Source: Chytriomyces cf. hyalinus JEL632 | Lineage: Eukaryota; Chytridiomycota; Chytridiomycetes; Chytridiales; Chytriomycetaceae | Assembly: GCA_025435555.1 (NCBI GenBank) | Contig: JAIWWG010000155.1 | Span: 1-50,526 of the forward strand | DNA: 50,526 bases | Direction: 5' to 3' | Shown: in pieces, positions 40,886 to 49,905 of the stretch | Numbering within the stretch: position 1 is the first letter of the stretch | Layout: every line of letters starts with the position of its first letter | Position numbers and translations under genes: made by a program | Notes under the pieces: model-generated | Databases searched by the model: none | What the model was told of the DNA's origin: nothing | What the model saw: only the letters and a program-made list of their open reading frames with translations

Positions 40886-43795
40886 TTACTGATCGCTTGG
40901 CCTATACGGAACATCCGGAATCAACCCATCCCCCTCCAGAGACTCCTCAACTGTCTTTAAACACCGTCGAAGCACGTCTCCCAACACATTCGGCATATGC
41001 TCAGAAACCATGCTGGAGCTTATAACAATGTCTTGGAATGCATCCGGAGTTGTCCACACGGCTCTGTACACGCGCTTCCCTTTCTTTCCTCCATGAAGCC
41101 GCGTTGAATCTTGTCCATATCCGGTATTTAACTCTACTGTAGATCCATGGTCTTCTTCTCCATCATACTCATCTTCTAAGCCTTGGTCTTCTTCACTTGC
41201 TCCGCTATTCGTTCCGGCACCGGTAGTGCCTTGATTGGAACTACCACCGCCTGCTTCCCCATTTCCATGCGTAAACACTCTCTCCTTCCGGAAATGGAGG
41301 ACGCGTCCCGGAATCTGAACTTCTTCGTCACATCCGTTATCCAAACTAACTCTGAGCATCTCATCCTCAGCATCCACAACCACATCCTGATGACTAATAT
41401 CAAGAGCCACATGGCCCCCGTCAGTTTCGGCACTCCCGCCATTATTCGCATCACCATCGTCGTTCATCCTATTCACTTCATCATCATCATTAATCCCAAA
41501 CACGTCATCCAAATCCCCCAAAAACCCAGAATCATTCCTTCTCCGCCTCACACCAAAACACTCTGCCCCAACAAACCCGCCAACAACATCCACTTTCCGT
41601 GCACGACATTTACGTACACCGCGTTTGACTGCGTGTTTTAGACGTTCAACGCTGCGCCGGTTCAAGCGCGGGACAGTGTCGTCGCCGAGAACGATGCTTG
41701 TGACAAACCGGGAAAAGTGGTGCGCATTTGCTGTCCGCGTTGTGATGCAACCTGGGGGACTGTATGCGTAGCATTTGACTGGCATGTGGCGCGTGTTTGG
41801 GGAAGTGAGGAGTAAATGTGTCAACAGCGTTGCGACACCCTTTTTTTTTTTCAAATTTAAATTGGATTGCATGCATATTTCAAGAAAAGATACTCACAGC
41901 TCCAAGACTGTGACCGCACACTACAATCCCGTATTGCCGATACTCGCTTTGGGGGTCCATCACGAGACCTTCGAGGAGTCCGGTAATGTCTTGTTTGATG
42001 TGCATCGCTGTTTGGAGCATGCCATTATGCGTTTTCGTGCGAATGGGTTCTGCAGGTGCGCCTTCGGACGTTTCTTGCGGGATGATGAGGTTGACCAAAT
42101 CGCAATTCAGATCCACAAGGACTTAAAAAAAGCAGAAGATCAGTCACAACAATTCAAAAAAAAAAAAGCCTGTACACCTCACCATCGGCAGTGCTCATTG
42201 TTCCACGAATCGCAACAACAACTTTACGCATTTCATGGTCCAAACACACCAAATAAGGACTCCGAAACAATCCATTCTCCAACGAAATCGCAACCAAATC
42301 TCCATGGCGATCCCTAGGCGCCCGCTCCTGCACACAGCAAAACGGCCACCCAGGCTGTCCCAAATGATTGCGCACATTATCCACGACGCGACCAAGATGC
42401 GCCGGGGTGGTATCATGTGAGGGCCAACAAGCTTCTGGGATGCATAGCATACGCAGGCCGCGGGTAAAGTTGGACAAGTTTGTAATCATGTGGAGCGGGA
42501 GACCGTAGATGGCTTCGGCGTATTCGCTGAAATGGATGATTTCGCGGATTTCGGTGGTGAATTCGGCGTGTGTGGCGAGTGCGATTGTGGGTCCAAGTGG
42601 AATTTCGGCGGATGGTTGGAATGATTTCGGGCTTATTTGTGAGAGCGGGATGCACGCCTGATGAGTACTGTTGTTGTCGCCGGGAATTGAGAATCTAGTG
42701 GGCTGTTTCGAGATGACGGGTTCGAAATGCTGTGTTTCGTCAGCGGCAAACATGATGGATGTCGATGAGGACGAAACAATCTTTGTGAAATACGGGTCGC
42801 GCATCCTGGCTTTGTGCTGTAGATGGCGCACGTAAATAAGGCCGATGAAGATCTAAACTCAAGTTGGAGGGCAAGTGTGCGAAGGATGATGAGAACATTA
42901 AATTGGCCGACTTCAAAACCCTAATCTTACATCACTGACAACCGTTTCTGCATCGTTCAGCACATCTCCAAAGACTCGCGCCACACTGCGAAGAAGCGAG
43001 TCATCGCCGTGGCCACCGCCGCCGCGGCTGTTTGCCCATCGACGGCCCCTCAGTCTGCTGGCATGAGGAGACGAAGAGTGCCCGAAACAAAGAAACTGCA
43101 GCCATTTGTTCCACGCATCGGCAGCTTCGAGGGTGCTGAAATTGACGGGACTCGATAGTAGAAAGACTTGCGCGAGCGCGACAAACCACACAATTTGAGA
43201 CACTATTCCCACAACGACTGACGCCTGCGTCAGAATGATTGCAGCCCTGCTCACGCAACTCAGATCCAATGGGCCAAGGAATAGATACAGTCCCAGCGAT
43301 TGAGTGAGGAGATCGCAGGATGCGACAATCATGTGAGCAGGAACCCAGAAAGACAACGGTTTTCGGGGGGCATCATCGCAAACGGAGCCCTAAACACGTT
43401 GTTGAGCATATGCAGAAGATAAGAACAGACACAGCAAGAGAAAGAGCAGAAATAGAAGAGCATGAATTAAGGCAAGAAGAAGGGAGATTACCCTCAATGA
43501 AAGCACTCCAATTCGCCACTCAGTGCACAGACACAACGCCACGAGCACCGCATTCAGTCGCAGATACGCCCGCACCAGCGTAAGTGCGCCGCACTCGACA
43601 GCCTGGGACTGTGCCACCGTGTACGCCCACGTGACGAGCACAAGCCATGGTACATGCACGAAGGCGCCCAGCAGCGACGGCAGCAGTAAGTCGTCGCCAG
43701 AGATAGGCCATCTTCGGTGTTGATTGTTTAGGATGAGTTTGGTTAACACAGAGTTGGTTCTCGCACCGCCGTCCAAATGCTTCCAGAGCTGGCAT
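40886..43795 (-). CDS. sn1-specific diacylglycerol lipase (DAGL alpha/beta-like)
   Basis: Six exons: 43795-43767, 43711-43492, 43389-42931, 42852-42183, 42121-41898, 41839-40886; 851 residues. The N-terminus, MPALEAFGRRW joined across intron 1 to PISGDDLLLP, matches the animal DAGL start (RRW..GSDDLVLP). Four TMs follow (e.g. VHVPWLVLVTWAYTVA, ASVVVGIVSQIVWFVALAQV). The alpha/beta-hydrolase part has VVVAIRGTMSTADG, nucleophile GHSLGAGVATLL (Ser about 531, restored across intron 5), YSPPG, catalytic Asp in VTSIVLGDDTVPRL (about 587) and His in IPGRVLHF (about 716). An acidic Asn/Asp-rich insert separates Asp and His. DAGL releases 2-acylglycerols from sn-1 of diacylglycerol at the plasma membrane. 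This is a membrane class-3 lipase, not a secreted one. Confidence 0.9.
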
Positions 43796-44160
43796 CTTTT
43801 TTAAATTTCAATTGAATTGCCTCAACGTGCTCAAACGCCATCACCAACAAATCAACTCTTGCAGCAGGTCTCGAATGTGATTCTCTTCAGCGTTGTCATT
43901 GGGCGGCATGCATTCAAACAGCGTAAACCAACGCCTTGTGACACCTCTGGAACAGTCTTCATGCTGCACACTTGATATGGGGCTTGGCAAGGTCACGAAC
44001 GCGAAATTTAAAGATCCTTCAATTCAATACGTCAATACAGGATGACAGCGCATGCATGAGACTTGTCTTTTTATTATCCCATACATTCTTCTTGCGGAGA
44101 GTGGAGGAAACAGCGACTGCACAGCACAGCTGCCGGTACTTGTCCACACTCTTCTCAGGC
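43796..44160. other. Intergenic region upstream of the DAGL-like gene
   Basis: 365 nt with no gene seen. It holds the promoter of the DAGL-like gene and the 3' flank of the nucleotidyltransferase gene. Confidence 0.45.
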
Positions 44161-45330
44161 TTACTGCTCACTCACATCTTCCCACTCGGTCACCCACTCA
44201 CTCATCTCACCGCCCATGGGCTCCACGACCAGCGCAATCAGACTTTTGAGCGACTTGTACCTCTCCGACAGTTCCACATCGTTCCTTGCAATCCTGCGAC
44301 TCAGCTGCAACGCGCGAGTTGCATCGCGATTTGTTGGTTCTGCGGTTGCATCTTTTTGGATGTCCACAAGACGCTTGTTTTCTTTTAAATCGAGCAACCG
44401 TTTTTTCGCTTTGACGCCCCACCATCCACGCGACTCATATAGAACGTCCAGGGCACTTGACAGACACAGAGACAGCATGATGGACCCAGACGCGGCATCC
44501 CCTGAGTGGGAATTACAAAAAAAAAAAAAAAAAAAAAAAAAAAACCAAGGAAAATTTTTTTAGACTCTCCCCCACAAACTGTTCTCGCGACACACATGAA
44601 CCTTGCGCACATACCTGCTTCAATTGAATCCCACGCATCCAGAAGTCCATCCATCAGAAAGTACCTCGTTGAGTCAGTTTTGAATCGGTCCCACGACAAG
44701 CAGTTGGGTTTCCCTGCCTTGAACGTTGAAATGGCAAGCTGCTTCAAAAACGAGACTGGGTGTGTTTCCTTATCGGCAGCTCCAAGCGGCCTGTTCATAC
44801 CCCCGGCAGCACTCTCATACAGAACATGGCCCAGCCTCCACGCATTGACGGTGGGATCTTCACGCGCTTCAATCTCCTTGATCATCATCTGGACTGGGTT
44901 GACAAAGACTTCGCATTGCAGCTGCTCGATGGGTTTCTGATATGCAACGTTGTTGCGCGGGTTCAGTGCCTCGCATGGCGGGAGAAAGTCTTTTGATTTG
45001 AGCTGGAACAGACGGCGTTGGCGGCGGTGTTGGTCGACAATCACGAACAAGTCAATGTCACTGTTGACATGGAAGTTTCCCGTGACAACGGATCCTAAGT
45101 TGAAGAAGACATGAGTAAGCTAAAATACGTGTGCTAGAGCGAGTGTTGGGCAGTTGAGAAGCCAGCCTGGCATGCTTGCCTGTTATCAGAACGCCTCTCA
45201 GACTCGCTCCGAACTCCGCCTTGAGCGCATGCAGGATACTCCGCACGGCGCCGTCGAACGGAGCCTCCACTCTCTTCGGCGTGGGGCAGCAGATGCACTG
45301 GACAGCCTCCAGTTGGTTTGAAATCATCAT
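44161..45330 (-). CDS. Nucleotidyltransferase-fold protein (pol-beta superfamily-like)
   Basis: Three exons: 45330-45180, 45094-44615, 44501-44161; 323 residues. The intron 1 donor is GC rather than GT (ACAG/GCAAGC); joining it restores GVLITGSVVTGNFHVN, then SDIDLFVIVD, which is the GS...DxD active-site signature of the pol-beta/minimal nucleotidyltransferase fold. Following helices (CEVFVNPVQMMIKEIEARED, GHVLYESAAGG) resemble the DxD-containing bacterial-type NTase domain with a predicted third acidic position in the CEVFVNP strand rather than a clear Asp. The C-terminal half is helical and charged. Activity (nucleotide transfer to tRNA, protein or a small molecule) cannot be fixed from sequence. 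Intron 2 contains a 28-nt T run just before its acceptor. Confidence 0.75.
44517..44544. repeat. A28/T28 homopolymer inside an intron
   Basis: T run on the coding strand of the nucleotidyltransferase gene, about 14 nt before its second 3' splice site. Confidence 0.95.
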
Positions 45331-45406
45331 CTTTTGGGTCAGTTATATCTGTGGATATTTTCCACTTCACTCTTGGTAAAAGTTAAACTGTAAATTCCCT
45401 TCTGAC

Positions 45407-47150
45407 ATGGCTGGCATCATCGCATCCATCGGAGCATCGATTGCAACCAACTTTGCCTGCTGCGTTGGTAAGCAGTTCAACTCAACCATGTGTCTGGGCG
45501 CAACGCTGCATCCCGCGAACAACAGCTGACTTGAGGCATCCTTCCACGACAGGCCGCCAGACACTCTCATGCTGCTTCTCAATGTGCGGCGCAAGGAACT
45601 CGAGCGCTTCTCGCATTGGATACGCGGTCATGTTTGTGTTGACGAGTCTTCTCGCATATGTGGGTGTCTAGTCTCTCCTTGCTTGCTTTTGAAACCCCCG
45701 TTTTTGAACATCGGCAAAATCCACATAGGCGTCTACATCAGACTGGTTCGAAGATACGATTGACAAGTGGAGTTTTGGTTATTTGAAGCTGCAGTGCCCC
45801 CATGGGTCTTGCTATGGGACCTTGTCCGTGTACAGAATATGCCTCGCGAATAGCACATTGCACGCAATTCTTGCTGCATCTCTGTACAATGTTACGTCTT
45901 CGAGGGATTGGAGGGCGAATATTCAAAATGGCTATTGGGGTGAGAAACCGCTGCTTTCAATTTTGGTTCTTCAAAAAAAAAAAAAGGCACTAACTTCGTG
46001 CGCGAAGCTGTTAAAACTGCGCTCTGGTTTGGCCTGATTGTACTCTGCTTTTTCATTCCGAATTCCATCATTTTGGGGTGGGCAATCAGTTTCGCATCGG
46101 TCGGCGCCTTTCTCTTCATCCTGGTCCAAATCGTTCTCTTGATTGATTTTGCATACACCATTTCTGAAGTGCTTCTTGGTAACATTCAACGCTTGCTTCG
46201 TTCGGGTCAAAATGTTTGCCAGAAGCTAATTTTCAATTTTTTATCAAGAATGGTGGGAAGCAACAGAGGAACGCAAATTCCTGGTCGTCCTCATTGGCCT
46301 CACATTCACGTCATTCCTCGTTTCTCTCATCGCCACGGGTCTCATGTACGCGTGGTTCGGCCCCGCCCCCTGCCACATGAACCAATTCTTTATCACCTTC
46401 AACCTCGTCCTCTGCGTGATTGTGACGCTCATCAGCATCGCACCCGCTGTTCAAGAAGTGAACCCAAAAAGTGGTATTGCCCAGGCAAGCATGGTGGTTC
46501 TCTACGCCACATACTTGATTGCCACCAGCGTGTCCAGCTCCCCAGATCAAGTCTTGGAAGACGGAACGCGGTGTAACCCGCTCGTGGATAACGAAGGGAC
46601 AAGAACAACGGGCATCATGTTGGGAGCCTTGTTCACATTTTGCTCGCTTGCATTCACAACCACGCGTGCGGCTGTTCAGAGCAATGTGATGGGAGGTGCT
46701 GCTGTTGGTGGCGGTGGAGAAGTGAATGCGCCGTTGCTGTCGAGTCAACCCAGTGCTGGAAGAAACATGCATCTCAACGATGCTGTTGAAGCTGGAGCGA
46801 TTCGACCCAGTTCTCTGAGTGATCCAGATGATGAGATGGATGATGAGGCCGACGGCGTGTCGTATTCGTACACCTTTTTCCACATTATTTTCATGCTTGC
46901 GAGTTACTACCTGGCAGAGTTGATCACCAATTGGGAAGTGCTTACGTTGGATGATGGCACGGGTCAGTCTGAGGTTGAAAAGGGTTGGAGTGCTGTATGG
47001 GTTAAAGTTGTTTCTTCTTGGATTGTCATTGTGCTCTATGGGTACCTTTTTTTTTTCTTGTCGCATCAGCGTTTGTTCGTTACTCAAACCAATTTTTCCT
47101 GTAGATGGACCTTGGTTGCTCCCATCGTTCTTCCAGACCGTGATTGGTGA
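45407..47150 (+). CDS. TMS1: Serinc/TMS1 family membrane protein
   Basis: Six exons: 45407-45467, 45553-45659, 45768-45939, 45987-46178, 46249-47041, 47105-47150; 456 residues. The donor of exon 2 could instead lie 6 nt downstream. Family landmarks: ACCVG and SCCFSMCGARNSSASRIGYA, CPHGSCYGTLSVYRICLANS, RDWRANIQNGYW, FFIPNSIILGWA, ILVQIVLLIDFAY, the SIAPAVQEVNPKSGIAQASM block, acidic loop PDDEMDDEADG, then VSYSYTFFHIIFMLASYYLA, TNWEVL, WVKVVSSWIVIVLYGWTLVA, PIVLPDRDW. About ten TMs. Serincs are lipid-scramblase-like proteins of the Golgi, vacuole and plasma membrane and were once linked to serine incorporation into phosphatidylserine and sphingolipids. This copy is complete. Confidence 0.93.
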
Positions 47151-47327
47151 TATCGCAATCAACTTGCGGAAAACAAAATGACATCTCCAGCCAGCCAGCT
47201 TGCATCGCAGTCAACTCCATTTTTTTTGACTGCGGAATACAAATTTATTTGCGATATCCCTTGTTTTTTTGTTTTTGCAGTGCTGCACCCATCGCCATGA
47301 ATGCCAAGAGTGACTTCTCAACTGGGT

Positions 47328-47365
47328 AAATCACGCTCTTTTAAATAAATCACGCTCTTTTAAAT
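47328..47365. repeat. Two tandem 19-bp units
   Basis: AAATCACGCTCTTTTAAAT occurs twice in direct succession (47328-47346, 47347-47365), in the 3' flank of tRNA-Trp. The rest of the 47151-47379 interval shows no gene. Confidence 0.9.
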
Positions 47366-47369
47366 AAAG

Positions 47370-47374
47370 AAAAA
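47370..47374 (-). terminator. Pol III terminator of tRNA-Trp
   Basis: Five T on the coding strand, a few nt after the tRNA 3' end. Confidence 0.7.
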
Positions 47375-47379
47375 GGAAG

Positions 47380-47451
47380 TGACCCCTACGTGATTTGAAC
47401 ACGCAACCTTTCGCTTTGGAGACGAACGCGCTACCGTTGCGCCAAGGAGTC
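47380..47451 (-). tRNA. tRNA-Trp(CCA), intronless
   Basis: The reverse strand gives acceptor GACTCCT with AGGGGTC, D stem GCGC/GCGC with AACGGTA loop, anticodon arm TTCGT-CTCCAAA-GCGAA (anticodon CCA), T arm GCGTG-TTCAAAT-CACGT, and discriminator A. There is no intron, unlike the yeast tRNA-Trp. Its 5' end faces the LTR cluster: the first inserted base of the left LTR lies 11 nt upstream. Confidence 0.95.
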
Positions 47452-47456
47452 GCTGA

Positions 47457-47461
47457 TGTTG
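47457..47461. repeat. 5-bp target-site duplication (left copy, TGTTG)
   Basis: TGTTG precedes the inverted LTR at 47462 and recurs at 47864-47868 after it, overlapping by two bases the TG that begins the right-hand LTR. Confidence 0.7.
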
Positions 47462-47611
47462 TGATAGGGAATTGACCAACAGGTGCGGCGTGGCTACGTG
47501 ATCAATTAAGGAGTTTGGATTGAGTTGGAGAGTGCTAAGAACAGAGAGAAGATTGAGAGGAGACTGCTCTTTATTGAAGTGATAACGTGCGCTTTAAATA
47601 GCGTTACTGAA

Positions 47612-47715
47612 TAAAGAGGAAAGAAACGATTGGTGATGAGGCGTTGTGGAGGTGATGTCATTGTGTACAGTCAAGAAACGATTGGTGATGAGGCATTGTG
47701 GAGGTGATGTCATTG
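47612..47715. repeat. 52-bp tandem duplication within the solo LTR
   Basis: Units 47612-47663 and 47664-47715 share about 43 nearly identical bases (AAGAAACGATTGGTGATGAG, then GGAGGTGATGTCATTG) with 9 leading bases that differ. Confidence 0.8.
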
Positions 47716-47863
47716 TGTTCGGTCAAGAAAAAGGGTGTCCATTGTTCTCAATTAGAGACGCGTGACGTAATCCGACAGATTACGTAACATGTACGGTCAA
47801 GAAAAAGAGTGTCCATTGTTCTCAATTGGAGACGCCTGACGGAATCGAGTTGATTACGTAACA
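47716..47863. repeat. 74-bp tandem duplication within the solo LTR
   Basis: Units 47716-47789 and 47790-47863 share GAGAACAATGGACAC-type cores and both end in TTACGTAACA on plus. The distal unit is the more diverged; the proximal one is close to the single copy in the right-hand LTR. Confidence 0.85.
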
Positions 47864-47866
47864 TGT

Positions 47867-48142
47867 TGTTACGTAATCTGTCGGATTACGTCGCGCGTCT
47901 CTAATTGAGAACAATGGACACCCTTTTTCTTGACCGAACACAATGACACACCCTCCACAATGCCCCATCACCAATCGTTTACTTCCTCTTTATTCTGTAA
48001 CGCTATTTAAAGCGTGCAATATCACCTCAATAAAGATCAGTCTCCTCTCAATCTTCTCTCTGTTCTTAGTACTCTCCAACTCAATCCAAACTCCTTAATT
48101 GATCACGTAGCCACGCCGCAGCTCTTGGTCAATTCCCTATCA
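47867..48142 (+). mobile_element. 5' LTR of a Ty3/gypsy-like retrotransposon
   Basis: Starts TGTTACGTAATC, ends CCCTATCA, 276 bp. It contains a palindromic TTACGTAATC/GATTACGTC pair near its start (bZIP/CRE-like), TATA TATTTAA at 48004-48010 and AATAAAG at 48029-48035, then R/U5. Directly followed by the PBS, so this is a complete 5' LTR in plus orientation. The first bases of its left flank are 15 nt from tRNA-Trp if the inverted LTR is removed. Confidence 0.85.
47869..47893. promoter_or_regulatory. CRE/bZIP-like palindrome in LTR U3
   Basis: TTACGTAATCTGTCGGATTACGTC-type inverted pair: two ACGT cores 14 bp apart in opposite arms. ACGT-core sites are bound by bZIP factors. The same pair occurs in both units of the solo LTR in diverged form. 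Confidence 0.45.
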
Positions 48143-48144
48143 AT

Positions 48145-48156
48145 TGGTAGCATCGG
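48145..48156 (+). other. Primer-binding site, initiator tRNA-Met type
   Basis: TGGTAGCATCGG starts 2 nt after the LTR. TGGTAGC complements the 3' end GCTACCA expected of initiator tRNA-Met, the usual Ty3/Ty1 primer. Pairing beyond the first seven bases cannot be verified here. Confidence 0.6.
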
Positions 48157-48230
48157 AAATCCCTCCGTCCAAGAAACCTCCAACCAACCGTCTAAGTCCT
48201 AAAGAAATACTTGCCTTCCAGCCGTCCATA

Positions 48231-49385
48231 ATGAACCCAGAAACCCCAAACGACCGTAATCAAGACCACATCATCCAGCGGTACGAAACTCAGTTGGCCC
48301 AACTGACTGAAGCTGTCCAAAGACTGTTCGCTGAAGTAACTACCCTACATGAACGCGAACCTCCCAACCCTCCAGTACCAGTACCAGCCCCAACTATCAA
48401 CCAGGCCATCCTGGACGAATCTAATGCCCCAGTCCCAGCTCAACGTCGACTACCTATCTTCAGAATGCCATCAATCAAACCTCTCGAATTCTCTGGGAAC
48501 CATCGAAATAGGCCAGCCCACGAAATACAAAACTACCTCAACGATTACCTCGATCGCTCATCCTCAACCTGCAGACTTCATGGCTTCGCTCTATCTACTG
48601 ACCACATTACTAAACAAGACCAACCAACATACGTACATTTTGTCTCCGAAGGCCTATGCAGTAATGCACGCATATACTGGCGCCGCCTGTCCGAAACAGA
48701 ACGATTCTATATGTCCTGGAACGAATACGCCGCCTGGATCAAGAGAACTTTCGGTTCTCATCTGAGCTTGAAACAAGCTATCGAAGCCATGGAGGACCTC
48801 CAACAAACCAGCTCAGCAGTAACCTACTCCTGCAAATTCAATGAACTTGTCTCTGCCATTGCCGCCTCAGGAATCGATTACCCAGCCAGGCATCTCTGCG
48901 TCAAATACCTCCAAGGTCTCAAGTTCCACATCCGTAGTAATCCTGCCATTTTTGCTATTGAAGATGATCTCGACCACCTTCAGTATGAAGCTGAGAAACT
49001 TGATGATCTCACCTACCGCCACAATAAACGTACCGCCACCGACACTCGTAAAAATACCGCAACTTCCTCCACCACACGCACACAGTCCTTTCGACCAGCC
49101 CAAGGCCATACACTCAAGAACTCCATCCCCGACTCATCCGACCCTATGGACCTTGGAAACACTCAGCAAACATCTCCCTACCCACGTCTCACCCCAGAAC
49201 AGAAAGCCCACTTCCGCTCCAGAGGTTGGTGCGTCTACTGCCAAGCCAAGGACCACGACACCGACCACTGCCCCAAGCTCCGTGCCCGTCAAGCCCAGCC
49301 CTCCGCCAAGCCATCCACTTCCAGAATTAACAATGCCGCAACTCAAGCCCAAGATGAAGAAGAAGATAGCGATCACGAACTCTAA
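48231..49385 (+). CDS. gag: Retrotransposon Gag (capsid and nucleocapsid)
   Basis: 384 codons from the ATG at 48231; the frame is open 5' but has no other ATG in it. A coiled-coil-like N-terminus (QRYETQLAQLTEAVQRLFAE) is followed by a Pro-rich linker, then a Ty3-type capsid domain (EFSGNHRNRPAHEIQNYLND, FVSEGLCSNARIYWRRLSE, MSWNEYAAWIKRTFGSH, LSLKQAIEAMEDLQQ, CVKYLQGLKFHIRSNP). A CX2CX4HX4C zinc knuckle begins at residue 334 (CVYCQAKDHDTDHC). It ends in an acidic DEEEDSDHEL just before the stop. Gag packages element RNA. It is intact and could be expressed. Confidence 0.9.
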   Translation: MNPETPNDRNQDHIIQRYETQLAQLTEAVQRLFAEVTTLHEREPPNPPVPVPAPTINQAILDESNAPVPAQRRLPIFRMPSIKPLEFSGNHRNRPAHEIQNYLNDYLDRSSSTCRLHGFALSTDHITKQDQPTYVHFVSEGLCSNARIYWRRLSETERFYMSWNEYAAWIKRTFGSHLSLKQAIEAMEDLQQTSSAVTYSCKFNELVSAIAASGIDYPARHLCVKYLQGLKFHIRSNPAIFAIEDDLDHLQYEAEKLDDLTYRHNKRTATDTRKNTATSSTTRTQSFRPAQGHTLKNSIPDSSDPMDLGNTQQTSPYPRLTPEQKAHFRSRGWCVYCQAKDHDTDHCPKLRARQAQPSAKPSTSRINNAATQAQDEEEDSDHEL

Positions 49386-49905
49386 TCGTTTCTCCGCCTT
49401 GCCCTTTGATAATCCACCTGACAATCTAACTGCCGTTACCGTCCCTGTTTTTCCTGTCCAAGTCCCACGTCCCAAGCGCCCCCTGTACCATGTCAAGTCT
49501 GAACACCATGCCCCATATTCTGACACTCCTGGCCTCCTCATCTGCCAAGGAACCATCAACGATCATCATGTTTCCATCCTCATTGACTCTGGTGCCAACC
49601 CCAGTTTCATCCGTTCCAACCTACCGTTCCTCCAAGATAAATCTCTCATTCCTCAGGCCTGCAAGATCAAGCTAGCTGATGGATCCATAGTTAAGGGCCA
49701 GCGTACCGAAACCCTTAAACTGAAAATAAATGACACTACCTTTAGCGACTCTCGCTCTTTCACTACCGTTCCTGAACTCGCGTATGACCTGATCCTCGGA
49801 AAGGACTGGCTTGACGCCCACAATCCCTCTATCGACTGGCCGACAAACCAAGTCCGCTGTCAGTACAAATGGTGGTGGCACGCAGTACGAGGGTTTGTGA
49901 CTTGA
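49384..49905 (+). CDS. Retrotransposon protease (Pol, truncated, +1 frame)
   Basis: The frame is +1 relative to Gag and continues without a stop from inside Gag. Recognisable parts: HVSILIDSGANPSFIRSN (retropepsin DSGA), IKLADGSIVKGQ, and LAYDLILGKDWLDAHNPSID, the C-terminal retropepsin box, then DWPTNQVRC. The Gag stop context is GAA CTC TAA T, a possible +1 slip site. The natural continuation, reverse transcriptase and integrase, is missing: an LTR of another family begins at 49898, the stop codon lies inside it, and the sequence just before the junction is already unlike Pol. Protease may be made but the element cannot move by itself. Confidence 0.8.
   Translation, partial: NRFSALPFDNPPDNLTAVTVPVFPVQVPRPKRPLYHVKSEHHAPYSDTPGLLICQGTINDHHVSILIDSGANPSFIRSNLPFLQDKSLIPQACKIKLADGSIVKGQRTETLKLKINDTTFSDSRSFTTVPELAYDLILGKDWLDAHNPSIDWPTNQVRCQYKWWWHAVRGFVT
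49893..49897. repeat. 5-bp target-site duplication (GTTTG, left copy)
   Basis: GTTTG at 49893-49897 and again at 50299-50303 bracket the second LTR family. Confidence 0.7.

Larger units (their letters stand above)
47462..47863 (-). mobile_element. Solo LTR, minus orientation, with internal duplications
   Basis: Read on the minus strand it starts TGTTACGTAATC and ends CCCTATCA (TG...CA), 402 bp, and aligns along its length with the plus-oriented LTR at 47867-48142. It is 126 bp longer because two segments are tandemly doubled: one of 74 bp (47863-47790 and 47789-47716) and one of 52 bp (47715-47664 and 47663-47612, with 43 bp closely alike). TATA (CTATTTAAAG) and AATAAAG lie in the same positions as in the partner. 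A 5-bp duplication flanks it. No internal region accompanies it, so it is a solo LTR, presumably from LTR-LTR recombination. Confidence 0.82.

Noticed and set aside
46311-47162. 283-codon minus-strand frame
   Set aside because: Mirror frame of the large Serinc exon; the plus strand has complete family landmarks.
47462-48142. Large inverted repeat read as a foldback/hairpin transposon
   Set aside because: Each arm has TG/CA ends, TATA and polyadenylation signals of an LTR, one arm is followed by a PBS and gag, and a 5-bp duplication brackets only one arm.
48144-48230. Upstream extension of Gag
   Set aside because: The frame is open, but its first codon is not ATG and it overlaps the PBS; the ATG at 48231 gives the usual start.
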